Origin: Candidatus Auribacter fodinae
GTDB lineage: Bacteria > Auribacterota > Auribacteria > Auribacterales > Auribacteraceae
Direction of reading: 5' to 3'
NCBI GenBank assembly: GCA_003599815.1
Contig: QZJZ01000049.1
Coordinates: 1 to 48,551 of the forward strand
Length of the DNA stretch: 48,551 bases
The position numbers were made by a program, and so were the translations under genes. Shown in pieces: positions 23,820 through 34,800 of this stretch; the stretch's first letter is position 1; each line of letters begins with the position of its first letter. The notes under the pieces were generated by a model, which saw nothing but the letters and a program-made list of their open reading frames with translations, searched no databases and was not told where the DNA came from.

Positions 23820-24854
23820 TTACTTCAAACTCGCTTTGAGCGATTCTATTTCTTTTTCCAGTTCTTTTACTTTATCGATGAAATATGGAAGCCGAGCCTG
23901 AGCGCCCATCTGGCGTTTGGTATCTTTGGCTGACCGAGCCGGAGCGCCGAACACCATCTGGTTTCCTCGAATAATTTTGTTCGACGGAACGCCTGCCTGC
24001 GCGCCGATAATCACATTATCCTCAACGGTAACATGATCGGCAAGCCCTGCTTGTCCGGCAATAATGACGTTATTGCCGATCACACAACTTCCCGATACAC
24101 CCGACTGCGCGCAGAATATATTGTTGCTTCCTATACGGTCATTATGAGCTATTTGCACCAGATTGTCTATTTTCGTGCCGGATCCGATGATCGTCTTGCC
24201 CAGCGTGGCACGGTCAATAGTGGTATTCGCTCCGATTTCCACATCATCTTCAATAACCACAATACCGATCTGAGGTATCTTAACCCGTTTTCCGCCCTGT
24301 TCGACATACCCGAACCCGTCTGCGCCGACCACCACGCCTGAATGAAGGATAACCCTGTTACCGATTTGGCAGAACGCGTAAATCGCCGAATTCGGATGAA
24401 ACATACATTTTTCGCCGACCTGAACGCCATGCCCCACATAACATGACGCACCGATGACAGTTCCTTTGCCTATACGGGCATTATCTTCTATAACCGCATA
24501 CGGCTGAACGGAAACACCCTCTTCAATAACCACATTCTGCCCGATTACCGCCGTTGGATGCACGCCCGGTTTGTAGTTGATCTTCGGAGCGCAGAAATGC
24601 ATCAGCATACCGAACGACAATTTCGGGTTATCGACACGTATAAACGTCTTTTTACCGCGAACCGCAGACCGGTTTGTTATGACCGCTGAAGCAGGAGACT
24701 CTTCCGCTTTTTCCAGCCACCGTTCGTTTTCCGCGAAAACAAGGTCGCCGGTATCCGCGTCCTGAAGGTCATTAATGCCGGTTATCTCAATAGAGCCGTC
24801 CCCGTCGACTTCTCCGTTTATCATCTGTGCTATTTCAGCAACTGTTTTTTTCAT
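23820..24854 (-). CDS. lpxD: UDP-3-O-(3-hydroxyacyl)glucosamine N-acyltransferase
   Basis: LpxD adds the second acyl chain in lipid A synthesis, so the organism should make lipopolysaccharide. At 344 aa it matches the usual length. The N-terminal uridine-binding domain has [16 protein letters not shown], followed by a left-handed beta helix of hexapeptide repeats and a C-terminal helix ([17 protein letters not shown]). The catalytic His is His237 in QIAHNDRIG. The start at 24854 is fixed by an AGGAG site and by a consensus promoter (24898-24926) that overlaps any longer version. It stands apart from other lpx genes. Confidence 0.96.
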   Translation of the reverse strand: MKKTVAEIAQMINGEVDGDGSIEITGINDLQDADTGDLVFAENERWLEKAEESPASAVITNRSAVRGKKTFIRVDNPKLSFGMLMHFCAPKINYKPGVHPTAVIGQNVVIEEGVSVQPYAVIEDNARIGKGTVIGASCYVGHGVQVGEKCMFHPNSAIYAFCQIGNRVILHSGVVVGADGFGYVEQGGKRVKIPQIGIVVIEDDVEIGANTTIDRATLGKTIIGSGTKIDNLVQIAHNDRIGSNNIFCAQSGVSGSCVIGNNVIIAGQAGLADHVTVEDNVIIGAQAGVPSNKIIRGNQMVFGAPARSAKDTKRQMGAQARLPYFIDKVKELEKEIESLKASLK

Positions 24855-24897
24855 ATATATCTCCTGTGGCAAGTAATCAGTATTGTTAGAACATTTC

Positions 24898-24926
24898 ATT
24901 CTAAATTCACGCTCTGGTGATGTCAA
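24898..24926 (-). promoter_or_regulatory. Consensus promoter for lpxD
   Basis: A perfect TTGACA (24921-24926), 17-bp spacer and TAGAAT (24898-24903) lie on the minus strand. Transcription should start near 24891, giving a leader of about 37 nt before the ATG at 24854. It rules out the upstream in-frame ATG at 24926. Confidence 0.75.
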
Positions 24927-24980
24927 TGTATTTGTTTTACGTAAAAATGATTATTTCATACCGGGTTTTCAGGCAAGGTG

Positions 24981-24989
24981 TGGTATGAT
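24981..24989 (+). promoter_or_regulatory. Extended -10 promoter for the tonB cluster
   Basis: TGGTATGAT on the plus strand is a TGn-extended -10 element with no clear -35 box. Transcription would begin near 24996, about 32 nt before the ATG at 25028. Confidence 0.45.
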
Positions 24990-25027
24990 ATCGCTATTAA
25001 AAAAAGGACGATTGAACCATAACCATT

Positions 25028-26050
25028 ATGAACAGATTACCATACCTCATAGCTTTTATTGTATCAATGTCGGTACATTTCGCGGTATTCAGCGGCTGGC
25101 AGACCTTTCCGCTGTACCGCCCGCATCCTACGGTACAGTTACAGGAACGCCCGAAAATACGGATGCGTTTCGTGGAATCGCAGAAACAGGAAGAAATCGA
25201 ACCCGATCAGCCGACAGAGAATATATCCGATGCCAGCAACAAAGCGGCACAACCTGAACCATCCGAGAAACTGGCAGAGCGCACCGACGCGCCGGCAATC
25301 GACAAAATCAGCGATACCCAGCAAACCGCATCGGCGCCGCCAAGCGGAGCGCAAAACCCCATGCCGCCGGGCATGACACAGGCACAGACAGCCCAAGCAC
25401 CGGCTCTGGCTGAACCGAACGATAACGCGTCAAATGAAGATATCCCTGAACCGGAGGCAAATGAAGAAGAACAAAAAGCTCCGGATATGCCCAAACCCGA
25501 ACCAACTCTGGCAAAAGCGGAAATAGAAATACCTGAACCGAAAAAAGAAGATATTGCTACCCGGCAGGAAAAAATCATGCCCACCCCGAAACCGGAAGTA
25601 ATGGATATTCCGTCCGGCGGGCCGCAGGCGGCTTCTCCGGCAGATCCGCTTGACGCCAAAATCGATGAGCTTATACACAATGCGGAATCAGATATAGATT
25701 CAGTCGCTGAACTGATCAACCAATTGCAGTTCAACATACGCAAACACAGCCTCGGCCCGTACTACGCGGAGATGAAACGCAAGATCGGCAGAAACTGGAG
25801 GTTTCGTATGCGGCATTATAGTACCGAGATGTTTTCCAGCGTGGCGATTGTCGTTTTTAAAGTTGATGAACACGGCGGACTGAAAGCCGTTGAATGCGTA
25901 TACCAGAACGGTAACCCTTTTTTTTCACAGGATTGCATAGCGGCAATACAGGCATCCGCACAGTTTGAGCCTCTGCCTGAAGACTACATCAATCAATCAG
26001 GTAAAAAAGAACTTTGGGTATATGCCACGTTCGGATATAATGTTGAATAA
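25028..26050 (+). CDS. TonB-like energy transducer
   Basis: A 340-aa protein with the TonB/TolA plan: an N-terminal membrane helix containing the conserved SxxxH pattern (SMSVHFAVF, about 5-25), a long Pro/Glu/Ala/Lys-rich spacer (about 35-205) that would span the periplasm, and a C-terminal TonB-type domain (MKRKIGRNWRFRMRH... then AVECVYQNGNPFF and AIQASAQFEPLP). It would couple the proton-motive force from ExbB-ExbD to an outer-membrane partner. No receptor gene is present. The ribosome site is poor: AAAGGA lies 19 bases upstream. A Tol-type role is also possible. Confidence 0.85.
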   Translation: MNRLPYLIAFIVSMSVHFAVFSGWQTFPLYRPHPTVQLQERPKIRMRFVESQKQEEIEPDQPTENISDASNKAAQPEPSEKLAERTDAPAIDKISDTQQTASAPPSGAQNPMPPGMTQAQTAQAPALAEPNDNASNEDIPEPEANEEEQKAPDMPKPEPTLAKAEIEIPEPKKEDIATRQEKIMPTPKPEVMDIPSGGPQAASPADPLDAKIDELIHNAESDIDSVAELINQLQFNIRKHSLGPYYAEMKRKIGRNWRFRMRHYSTEMFSSVAIVVFKVDEHGGLKAVECVYQNGNPFFSQDCIAAIQASAQFEPLPEDYINQSGKKELWVYATFGYNVE

Positions 26051-26071
26051 TTTTTTTAGTGGAGGAAAATA

Positions 26072-26695
26072 ATGGAATCATTTATAACGCTTATACAAAA
26101 GGGCGGGTTTATCATGATACCGATCCTTTTGTGTTCACTTCTGACATTGACCATCATTCTGGAACGGATGGCGATGCTTCGCCAGTCACGGCTGATACCG
26201 TCCGAACTGGTAAAACGCATACAATCATTTTCCTTGGAGAAAAAAGATTCTTTGCTCGACTACTGCGCGCATCACGCGAATATTCCGCTGGTAACAATAG
26301 TCAAAACAATGGTGGTAAACGCAGGACTGCCGCATCAGGAATCGGTGGAACTGATAAAAGCGACAGGGCGGCAGCTGGCGAAATCACTTGATAAGGGATT
26401 ATTTATGCTTGAACTTATAGCCGCTGTAACGCCTCTTATGGGACTGCTTGGAACAGTGCTGGGCATGATCGATGTATTCGATACTATTGTCAAAATGGGT
26501 GTCGGACAGGCGGAGCATTTATCCGCAGGCATATCCAAAGCGCTGATAACCACAGTCGCTGGATTAATTGTAGCGATACCTTCTCTCGCGGCATACAGCA
26601 TGCTCTCACGCAAAGTGGAGGGACTGGTCGCTTTAATGGACAGACACGTAACTGACTTGCACGGCAAAATATACGGTATTCACATTGAGCGGTAA
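26072..26695 (+). CDS. ExbB/TolQ/MotA-type proton channel protein
   Basis: A 207-aa inner-membrane protein of the ExbB/TolQ family. The first helix is GGFIMIPILLCSLLTLTIIL (about 11-33); two more helices enclose the conserved MGLLGTVLGMIDVFD and KALITTVAGLIVAIPS segments. It forms the pentameric channel with ExbD. The ribosome site GGAGG precedes the start by 7 bases, and the ExbD gene begins two bases after its stop. Confidence 0.93.
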   Translation: MESFITLIQKGGFIMIPILLCSLLTLTIILERMAMLRQSRLIPSELVKRIQSFSLEKKDSLLDYCAHHANIPLVTIVKTMVVNAGLPHQESVELIKATGRQLAKSLDKGLFMLELIAAVTPLMGLLGTVLGMIDVFDTIVKMGVGQAEHLSAGISKALITTVAGLIVAIPSLAAYSMLSRKVEGLVALMDRHVTDLHGKIYGIHIER

Positions 26696-26697
26696 TT

Positions 26698-27108
26698 ATG
26701 TTTGCGGAAGAAATTAATCAGAAAAAGAAAATGGGTATTAACATCACGCCTCTGATAGACGTGGTGTTCCTTCTGTTAATATTTTTTATGGTATCCTCGA
26801 CATTCATTGAGAAGCCGGGGATAGACCTTTCCCTGCCGAAAGCTAAAACCGCAGAAATGCAGAAAGCTGAAAATATTATAATCACGCTTGATAAAACAGG
26901 CGTCATATATATAAATGGCGAAAAAATTTCGCCGGATATTCTCGGAAAGGAACTCGCAAAATTACGGTTGGAAAAATCAGCGGACGAACCGGTTATCCTT
27001 GAGGCAGACGAGAATATCCCCTATAAGGATGTCATTTTCGTTATGGATACCGCCCGCGATATCGGTTTTTCCTCAATTGTAGCCCTGACAACGACACAAA
27101 ATGAATAA
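26698..27108 (+). CDS. ExbD/TolR-type proton channel protein
   Basis: A 136-aa protein with one membrane helix that starts with INITPLIDVVFLLLIFFMVSS. Asp21 is the conserved proton-carrying residue. The C-terminal periplasmic domain has the family pattern ending in MDTARDIGFSSIVALTT. It completes the ExbB-ExbD-TonB motor. The following gene overlaps it by 8 bp. Confidence 0.93.
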   Translation: MFAEEINQKKKMGINITPLIDVVFLLLIFFMVSSTFIEKPGIDLSLPKAKTAEMQKAENIIITLDKTGVIYINGEKISPDILGKELAKLRLEKSADEPVILEADENIPYKDVIFVMDTARDIGFSSIVALTTTQNE

Positions 27109-27796
27109 GTTTGCTCTCGTTCTCTTTGCAATAATTACACTCATATGCGGACAGGCGGCGGCTGAACCGGATTTTGAGGTAAAGCCGGAATTCATCCAGT
27201 TTACACAAGTCGCGCCCGGAGGCAAAGCGTCACTGCCCTGCGAATTCACCAATACCGGCACAGAACCGCTGTCCATAAAATCCATTCGATTCAGTTGCGG
27301 GTGCCTGAGTTCCGATTTTAAGCCATGCACAATCGGCCCTGAATCATCGATAAGCGGTATGATACATTACGACGCGAAAGGCAAAGGCCCCGGCGCTTAT
27401 ACCCATAAAATATATGTGCGCAGTAACGATCCTGAACAGCCTATTTTCGGCATAACCGTGTACGCGCTGGTTGAAGAGCCCCGCAGGGGATTGAGCCTGC
27501 TCACAAGCACTATTCTCTTTGATCTGAATACTGAACCTGCTGACAGTATAAAATACATAGAAATTAAAAATAACGATACCCGTTCGTATCAGATACGTGA
27601 GCTGAACCCTGTCTCAGGTGTAGATATAATCCCGCCTAAAAATAATACAATACCTTCACAGTCCACTATACGCATAGAAGTGCGCCTTCAGCCGTGGGTA
27701 ACCAGATTTCCTTTTGAAATGAGCGTCCCCATAGTCACCGACGACGAAAACGCCCCGGCGCTTTACTGCACCATCCGCGCAGTCAAAAACAATTAA
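27101..27796 (+). CDS. DUF1573 family exported protein
   Basis: A 231-aa protein with a signal peptide ending in AAA (residues 1-21), then an Ig-like DUF1573 domain with the family core: FTNTGTEPLSIKSIRFSCGC, IHYDAKGKGPGAYTHKI and RSNDPEQP. The second half is a further beta-rich segment without Cys. Such proteins are exported and of unknown role. The 8-bp overlap with exbD suggests coupled translation and a link with the TonB motor, perhaps as a periplasmic accessory. Confidence 0.83.
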   Translation: MNKFALVLFAIITLICGQAAAEPDFEVKPEFIQFTQVAPGGKASLPCEFTNTGTEPLSIKSIRFSCGCLSSDFKPCTIGPESSISGMIHYDAKGKGPGAYTHKIYVRSNDPEQPIFGITVYALVEEPRRGLSLLTSTILFDLNTEPADSIKYIEIKNNDTRSYQIRELNPVSGVDIIPPKNNTIPSQSTIRIEVRLQPWVTRFPFEMSVPIVTDDENAPALYCTIRAVKNN

Positions 27797-27861
27797 ATAT
27801 TGACATTTATGCCAATTATTACATCATATAAATCATGAACATGCGACCATAAGGAGACAGT

Positions 27862-28767
27862 ATGATCGGAATTACCGGGTTATCAGGGTATATCGGTATC
27901 CACCTTGCCAATTTTTTAAAAGAGAACAAGAAAGATTTCATAGGGCTGATTAAAAAAAATACCGCTGACCGTGATATAGAGGTATTAACCGATTGCGGAG
28001 CGGCGTATTGCCTTGTAGATTTTCTTGACGCGGAAAGCGTGTATAACGCGCTGGACGGCGTCACGACGATTGTCCATCTTGTGGGCAGTATCTATAAACC
28101 GAAAAATATGTCGCTTCACACACTGCACGCTGATGTCACCACTACTTTGCTGGAAGCCGCAAAAAAAAGAGGGGTAAAAAAAATTATCTATATCAGCGCC
28201 CTCGGTTCGTCGCTGGAAGCCGCAAGCAGTTATCACAAAACCAAAGCGGAAGCTGAATCAGCGATAAAACAAAGCGGCATACCCTATGTCATTCTCGAGC
28301 CGTCTTTGATCTTCGGCAAACTGTACGGGCACCGCAACAGCAAAATTGTTGCCCGCATGGCAGACTCAATCACCAGACTGCCATTCATCCCGGTAGTCGG
28401 TTCAGGCAAAAATAAGCTTCAGCCTCTGTATATTATGGATTTGGTGGAATGTATCTACGCTTCAATAGACCCTTCCATAAAAAAAGCAACAATTGAGCTT
28501 GGCGGTCCTCAGGTTATGACCATGGAAGAGATAGCGTCAACCATCGCCGGCGCGGCTGGATGCGCAGAAAAGAATATAGTACGCCTTCCCCTGCCCGTAG
28601 CGTCAGTATTGGCGGCTCTTATGGAAAAGTTTTCCGAACAGCCGAAAATCACCCGCGACCAGGTCAAAATGGCAGGCAAGGATAATATCTGTTCCGTACC
28701 GGTAAAAACGCCGTTCAAAGAACTGATAACTACATCAATGACGGACGCGCTTACCTCTTTGTTATAA
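27862..28767 (+). CDS. Atypical short-chain dehydrogenase, NDUFA9-like
   Basis: A 301-aa NAD(P)-binding protein. The N-terminal Rossmann motif is TGLSGYIG (residues 5-12), and a YHKTK sequence fits the YxxxK active-site pattern. The layout (HLVGSIYKP, KKIIYISALGS, ILEPSLIFG, PLYIMDLVE) is that of NDUFA9-like/atypical-5 SDRs, often called NAD-dependent epimerases. Substrate unknown. A strong AAGGAG ribosome site precedes it. It lies 65 bp after the DUF1573 gene and is probably in the same transcript. Confidence 0.87.
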   Translation: MIGITGLSGYIGIHLANFLKENKKDFIGLIKKNTADRDIEVLTDCGAAYCLVDFLDAESVYNALDGVTTIVHLVGSIYKPKNMSLHTLHADVTTTLLEAAKKRGVKKIIYISALGSSLEAASSYHKTKAEAESAIKQSGIPYVILEPSLIFGKLYGHRNSKIVARMADSITRLPFIPVVGSGKNKLQPLYIMDLVECIYASIDPSIKKATIELGGPQVMTMEEIASTIAGAAGCAEKNIVRLPLPVASVLAALMEKFSEQPKITRDQVKMAGKDNICSVPVKTPFKELITTSMTDALTSLL

Positions 28768-28796
28768 TGAAATCACTCGAATACAACTCATAAAAA

Positions 28797-28834
28797 CGCA
28801 CGGGCTGTGTACCTGCATACACATAGCCCGCGCG
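28797..28834 (-). terminator. Terminator of the giant gene
   Basis: On the minus strand an interrupted stem of about 14 bp (CGCGCGGGCT...GTGTA pairing with TACAC-AGCCCGTGCG; a 2-base bulge and one mismatch) is followed by five T residues. It begins 9 bp after the stop of the giant frame. On the plus strand no T-run follows, so it does not obviously end the SDR transcript. Confidence 0.7.
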
Positions 28835-28842
28835 AAAATATA

Positions 28843-31800
28843 TTACGCCGCTTCGTTTGCCAGCCTGAAACTCTTATTGATCAGATCCATAACGTTCCGG
28901 TTTACAGACCGCGCTCCCGCCTGTACCTGCAGGTACTTGGCGTAATTCTCAACGATCGCTATATTACCCAGCGAATCAACCCGTTTCATCAGGTCAGCGA
29001 TGGTCGGCGCCGTATTGTTCAACGCTTTGAGTTTATCGTAGACATTGCGTATCAGATGCAGGTCAAGCTGTTCCTTGAGTTTATCCTGCAGATAGGCAAA
29101 GTCACGCCCGACCGCGTCACGTGAAATGAGCTGTACAAACATCACGGACAATTCAGATACATGCACATAGTTCTCAAGCTTACTTGCCAGATTATTTTTC
29201 ACCGTATCGAACAGCAGGAACTTCTCGGCAGTAGGCGCGTCGAGAGAGGGATATACCCTCGTATAGAACAGGTTCAGTAACTGCGAATACTGCCAGCTGT
29301 CTCCCGCCAGTTTATCAACTTCGGTCATAAACGCCCTGAACGCGTTCAGTACATCACCGAACTGCTGTTCCATATTCTCGTCATCAAAAATCACATCGGT
29401 ACGTATATCGACCACAGTGAGAGTATCAGGCACCTGTTTGGTACCGAAAGCGCGAAGCACATCGATCATAAATACCGCTTTATCTTCAACCACCTCAACA
29501 GCCTGCTGGTCGTCAACCACCTGATACCTGAACCCGTTTTCCAGAGCGTATGGAGCGAGACTGCCGTTCGGCACATCGATCATTTTCACCCGGTTCAGGA
29601 GGTCGGCTCTGGTCAGTTGCGGGTATTCCACCCTTATCAGGTCAACCAGTTCGTCCATATTCTTTACTGAAACGATAAAATCAAACAGTTGGGTACTTGA
29701 TGATCCTTCACGCAGAACGGTTTTGCCATCCAGAGCCGCTTTGAAATCGCTCATCCGCTGGTTATCAAGGCTGATGGCGATAAATATGGCACTGCGCCCT
29801 TCGTTCCTCTCATTCTCAAGGCGGAATTTCTGGAACGTCTTGCGGAGCATCAGGTTTGCCGGTGACAGGTCAGCCAGTATAAGTTCTTGCGGGAAAAGAT
29901 AAATATCGGGTTTTGCCTGAGCGACAGTTATGATGGATACCGCTTTTTTCAGCAGGTCAGGCGATACCTGAAATTCAGCCCAGTCCGGCAATCTGGCATC
30001 GCTGATGGCTACTTCCAGTTCAAGGTCGCTCTTCATTTTGGAAACCACTTCATTAAGAGTTGCCGGCGACAACGGCTGTGAGGTCTGTATGTTGCCAAGC
30101 TCCATGATCCTGTCGATCAACGGTTTGAACCGCTGGTTCTCCAGCCCTTTCATAGTCAGGTCTTCGATCATGGCAGGCAGGGTATTGCCAAATATGGTAC
30201 GCATATCCGCCGCTTCACGATAAATCTGCGATTCGTTCAGTTTCTTTTCTTCCGGCATACCGCGCATCAGTTCACGCGCGCCGACATGGACAAGCACTTC
30301 CTCTATACCGCCAGCCAGCAGAGAGTTATAGAACCCTTCACCAATAAATATCACCGGCTGTCCGTCTATACGGTCAAAATAGGTAAACTGATATCCCTCA
30401 CGGGTTGTGCTGATACCATACGATCCGTCAACAGAGGGAACAACCGCTATCTTTGCCGATTTGACAAGAGCGTACACTTCGCTTAACCGTTCCGACGCCT
30501 GCGGGTTGCTTGTTTTGAGCTGGTTAATCACTTTTACGATATTTTCCATACCGATATCAAGGACTTTGGCTTTCAGCCCTCGCGGAGCGAGTTTGTCAAC
30601 AGCTCCGGCATTCTGAATGGCAGTGTCAATGATTGACCGTGTCAGCTGGTCAGTCGACAACTGAGACTCAGACCCTGCCCGTTCCTGGGCAAGACGGTCG
30701 ATTTCTTTAGACACATACTCATTAATAGAGTCCTGAATCTGCAAGATAATAGCAGTCGGGACGTTGCGGTCATCAATGATTTTGTGTTCATCCATTATGG
30801 CAAAGAAAATATCGCGCGCAAACTCGTCAAATGTCGAACCGGACAAGTTCAATTGTTCGAACAAATAATGAACCGGTAAATTAGAGTACAGCAGAATATA
30901 ACTCTTCAGGTCATCAAAGGTGAACGGCGCTGTTGCAGGCCGCGCCTCTTCAATATCCTCAACACTTGGCAGTTCCGTGCTGACTGTCTGAGGTGTTCCA
31001 ACCGCCGGCTCAGCAGTACCGGTTTCCTGCGCGACAGGAGCCGCTTCAACAACAGCCGGACGGGCTGTTTCATCCCGTTCAGCGAAAAACGCGAACGTGT
31101 CGCTGAACAGAATCCTTCCTACCACAGGAACACCCTCTTCCCCGACACGGCTGAATACATCCAGCTGTTCTCCATTGAGCGCGCGCCGTACGGCATCTTG
31201 ATTCACTGCTCTGGCTATACCCCGTTCTTCCAAGTTCGCCTGGCGGAGTATAAACCGGACAGGCTCCGCTATGCCGGCAACGCTGACGCTGATCGCATGC
31301 AGAAAATCGCCGTTCCTGTCGCCGATCTGTTCAATTTTGATATTCTGAATCATATCAGATGTGACTGAATGATTGCCAGTCTGTATAAACACCATCTCGC
31401 GCACAACATTCGTATCGCGCAGAACCGAACCGATCACTCCGGCGACAATACCGCCTTCAGGGTTGGATTCGACAGCGTAATACGGTGATGAGAACGAAAT
31501 ATCCCAGTTTGCGCGTTGCTGTGCTGCTTTTATATCTTCCTCAAAAAGGTAATCATAGAAAGCATAGAGAAGACCCATTTTCTGGTTCGCCGCCATTGAT
31601 ATGTAGGAGTTATCATGCCCTATCCATGAACTGATTTCTTTCCGTGCCGCAAGGAACGAACTTGGTGTAACATAGCTTATACGGGCGAGAGTGTCGAGCC
31701 ATTCAGTGACTGTTTTAATATCCGCCGGGCTGAACGGTTCTGTCTTTTCGCGCAGTTTGGCCAGCGCATTCGATGCGGAAATGAGCTGGAGCTTTTCCCA

Positions 31801-34800
31801 GAACACAGCCACGTCATTCATATCGATTGCCCTGTCATTATGCACAACCGGATTTTCCACGCCAATGTCATCGGAATGGTTACCGCGCTGTAAGTCACGG
31901 TATTCATGTTCCAGTACAGCCTGCAATATGCGTTTTGCCGCCGCCTGTTCTTCGCCGGTCAATGACGCTATATGCGCCAGCGTACCGAGATTCAGATAAA
32001 TATTCTTCAGTTCTCTTTGAGCAGTACCTACATGAGCAAGAGCGTCGCCGCGGTAGAAGATACCGCTGTCATCAAGTAAAATAGTGACATTAAAATCTGT
32101 GAGATCCTGATATCCGGAGAGCTGAAGCACCTCAAACAGTATATTCAATCCGTTTTCAAGGTTCTGCTGAACAGCAGGGTTGCCGAGTATATCCTGCAAC
32201 GTGGTGTTTGCCGACGCAGGCAGTTCACCGAACAGCGTCTGAAACCGTTTCGCCGCGTCATCAATCCGTCCTGCCTTGAGATCGGACATGAGGGTAGATA
32301 CAATCGTAGCCGGTTCACCGGTTCGCATTGTGTCAAGATTAATGCGTATAGCCCTTCCGGCTTCAATATTTTCACGAATAGCGTCATTGACCGCGCTCTG
32401 AACTTGCCTGCGGGCAAGGCTCTTGTCATCAGGCTTGTCAACGTCATCCTGAAGTTCATCGAGAGGTTTGCGTTGTGCCGCAAGCCGTAAATCCTCGTCA
32501 AATTCGTCGTAGGTTATACGTGGCGGCAGGCGGCGTATATTGCTGTCCGTCAGTTCAGGACGTCCGGTAGTTGGGGTTTCCTGTTTTTTCGTGAATACGC
32601 GGCGTAATCCTGTACCAACCCTGCTGAGGAGCGATGACTTCTTGTCCAGTTGCGCCTGTATCTGAGCGGCGGCAGACTGATTTTCCTGTTTGATACGCTG
32701 AAGGCTGGCTTTTTCTTCCTGTAACGCGGATTGATGATACGCCGCCAGCGCATCACTGAACGAGACCACAATCTGCGAAAACATGACCAATGTCCGTGCA
32801 AGAATTATGCGCTGTTTCGCATCAGTGACACCCTCTGACTTTTTAAGAATATAAAAGAGGGTATTTACCATTTCGCCGTCAAACATACGGTCAGAGATCA
32901 GATATTCATACAACCCAAGAGCGTCAGGGCGAATAGCCGCGCCGACGTCAATATTGTTATTATTAAGGAACTCCACAAAATTATTTAAAATGGCGTTAAA
33001 TTCCTTTTCCTTATTTTTGGGCATAACCACCGCGTCAATAGTTTGACCTCGAACAGGCAATTTCTGTACTTGCTGTAACAACAAATCAAGTTCCATAAGT
33101 TTCATATACCGGGCAAGGTCTTCTTCCGTTTCCGCGTTGTTGTTCAGATCTTTGTACTCGCGTTGCTGTTCTGCTGTCATGCGGAGAACGCTTATACCCT
33201 TTTCATCGAGCATATCGAGAAAATCCTGATTCTCCAGCATGTTAAGGAGAACCAGATCAGGGAATGTGTTTCTCAGCAGATCGCTCTTCGCCGTTTCAAA
33301 CAGGTTGTAGTCGTCGCGTAATCTGCTGATATCAGCCTGATCGGCAAATCCTATCAACTGGTCAATATTAGCCAGCCGGAACCCGTGGCCCTGAATACGG
33401 CTTAGAAATCCATTGTATACCCGCAGTTTTTTCTCAATCGACGCAAGACGGGCGTCAATTTCAGATATAACCAGTTCATGCTGTTTTCTGGCTTTTTCCA
33501 GTTCAGCCCGTTCCTGTTCTTCCTCGGCATCGCGGCGTGTTGAAACGGCAACTCCCCTCGGAACAAGCGCCTTGACTTCCTTCAAAACTTCGGCATTAGA
33601 TAACTTGACAATTTCAGTACCGGTGCCGGGTGTTTCCTGAACTTTTCCGCGCTGAACGGCTAACGCATTGATAGTAAGCGCCATCTCCCTGAGCCTGTCT
33701 TTAAGGCGGGTATACAACGGTATCCTGCTTTGTTTCGGCATAGCGGTTATATCATCCTGCGCGGCACGAACGTCATTCAATACAGAGATACGCGCGGAAT
33801 AATATTTTTTGCCCAGAGTATAGGCATTATCAGACAACTTATTGAGCACCATATTCATTTTGCGGCTGAGACGTTCAATTCGTTCCACACGTTGATTTAC
33901 AACATCAACGTTATAATCCACATCCATTGTTAATTGAGTCCTGATTTCCTTAATCCGGGCATTATTTTCCGCTATCTTCCGTTTCCAGCCGTTATAGATA
34001 TCAATCTGAGACTTCAGATCAGGAAAATCCTGCGCAAGCAGAATCATAACCCTATCGTTGGTCAGGAAGAAGTTAGACATATACGTCTCTGTCAGTAAAA
34101 GTACCGGATGAGGTATCCTGTTATCGTTGATATTAAGTTCCCAGCTGGCATGGAACAGGTAATTAAAATCCTGTACATCTTCATCAAGCAGGCCGAGTTC
34201 CTCGCTGTTATTGGCGATAATTTCCAGTATATCGCCAACCATCATTTCAAAATTGCCCTGATTAGACGGCCATTCAAAATATGATTCCCGTACATATCTG
34301 ACAACCTGAGCGAAATTATTAGGAAGAATTCTGGTCAGCGATATTTTACCGGCGTTCATATCTGCGATGATATCATCAATAGAGCGCTGATTAATAACCA
34401 GTTCCACAAAAAGATTCTGCAGGATAGCCGACTGCCTCTGCCGTTTTTCAAACATATTCTTGATAATATCCAGCCGCTCATTGACACCTGACGGTTTGGA
34501 CAAAGCTGTCCGCAGGTAAGAATCAATCGTGCTGAGAATATCCGTGTTAATCATCCGGTTCGCTTCTTCATATTTGGCAATCTGAGCCTGAAGTTCTTGT
34601 CTCTGTGCCTCATATTTTGCCAGCGGCGCGCGTATCTGATCAACCCGCTGTTTCCATGCCTGGCGCAGGGTACGGGCAACGCCTTGAATCTCGTTTATGA
34701 TAGGCGTAATATCACTGCCCAGCCCATTAGTGCGCAACTCGGCAAGACGGTTCTGAATAGCGGCTATTGATTCGATACCGTTTGCCAGAGCCTGCTGAGT

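Noticed and set aside
24855..24926. Longer lpxD starting at 24926
   Set aside because: It would place the start codon inside a consensus promoter and add 24 residues absent from the family; the ATG at 24854 has a proper ribosome site.
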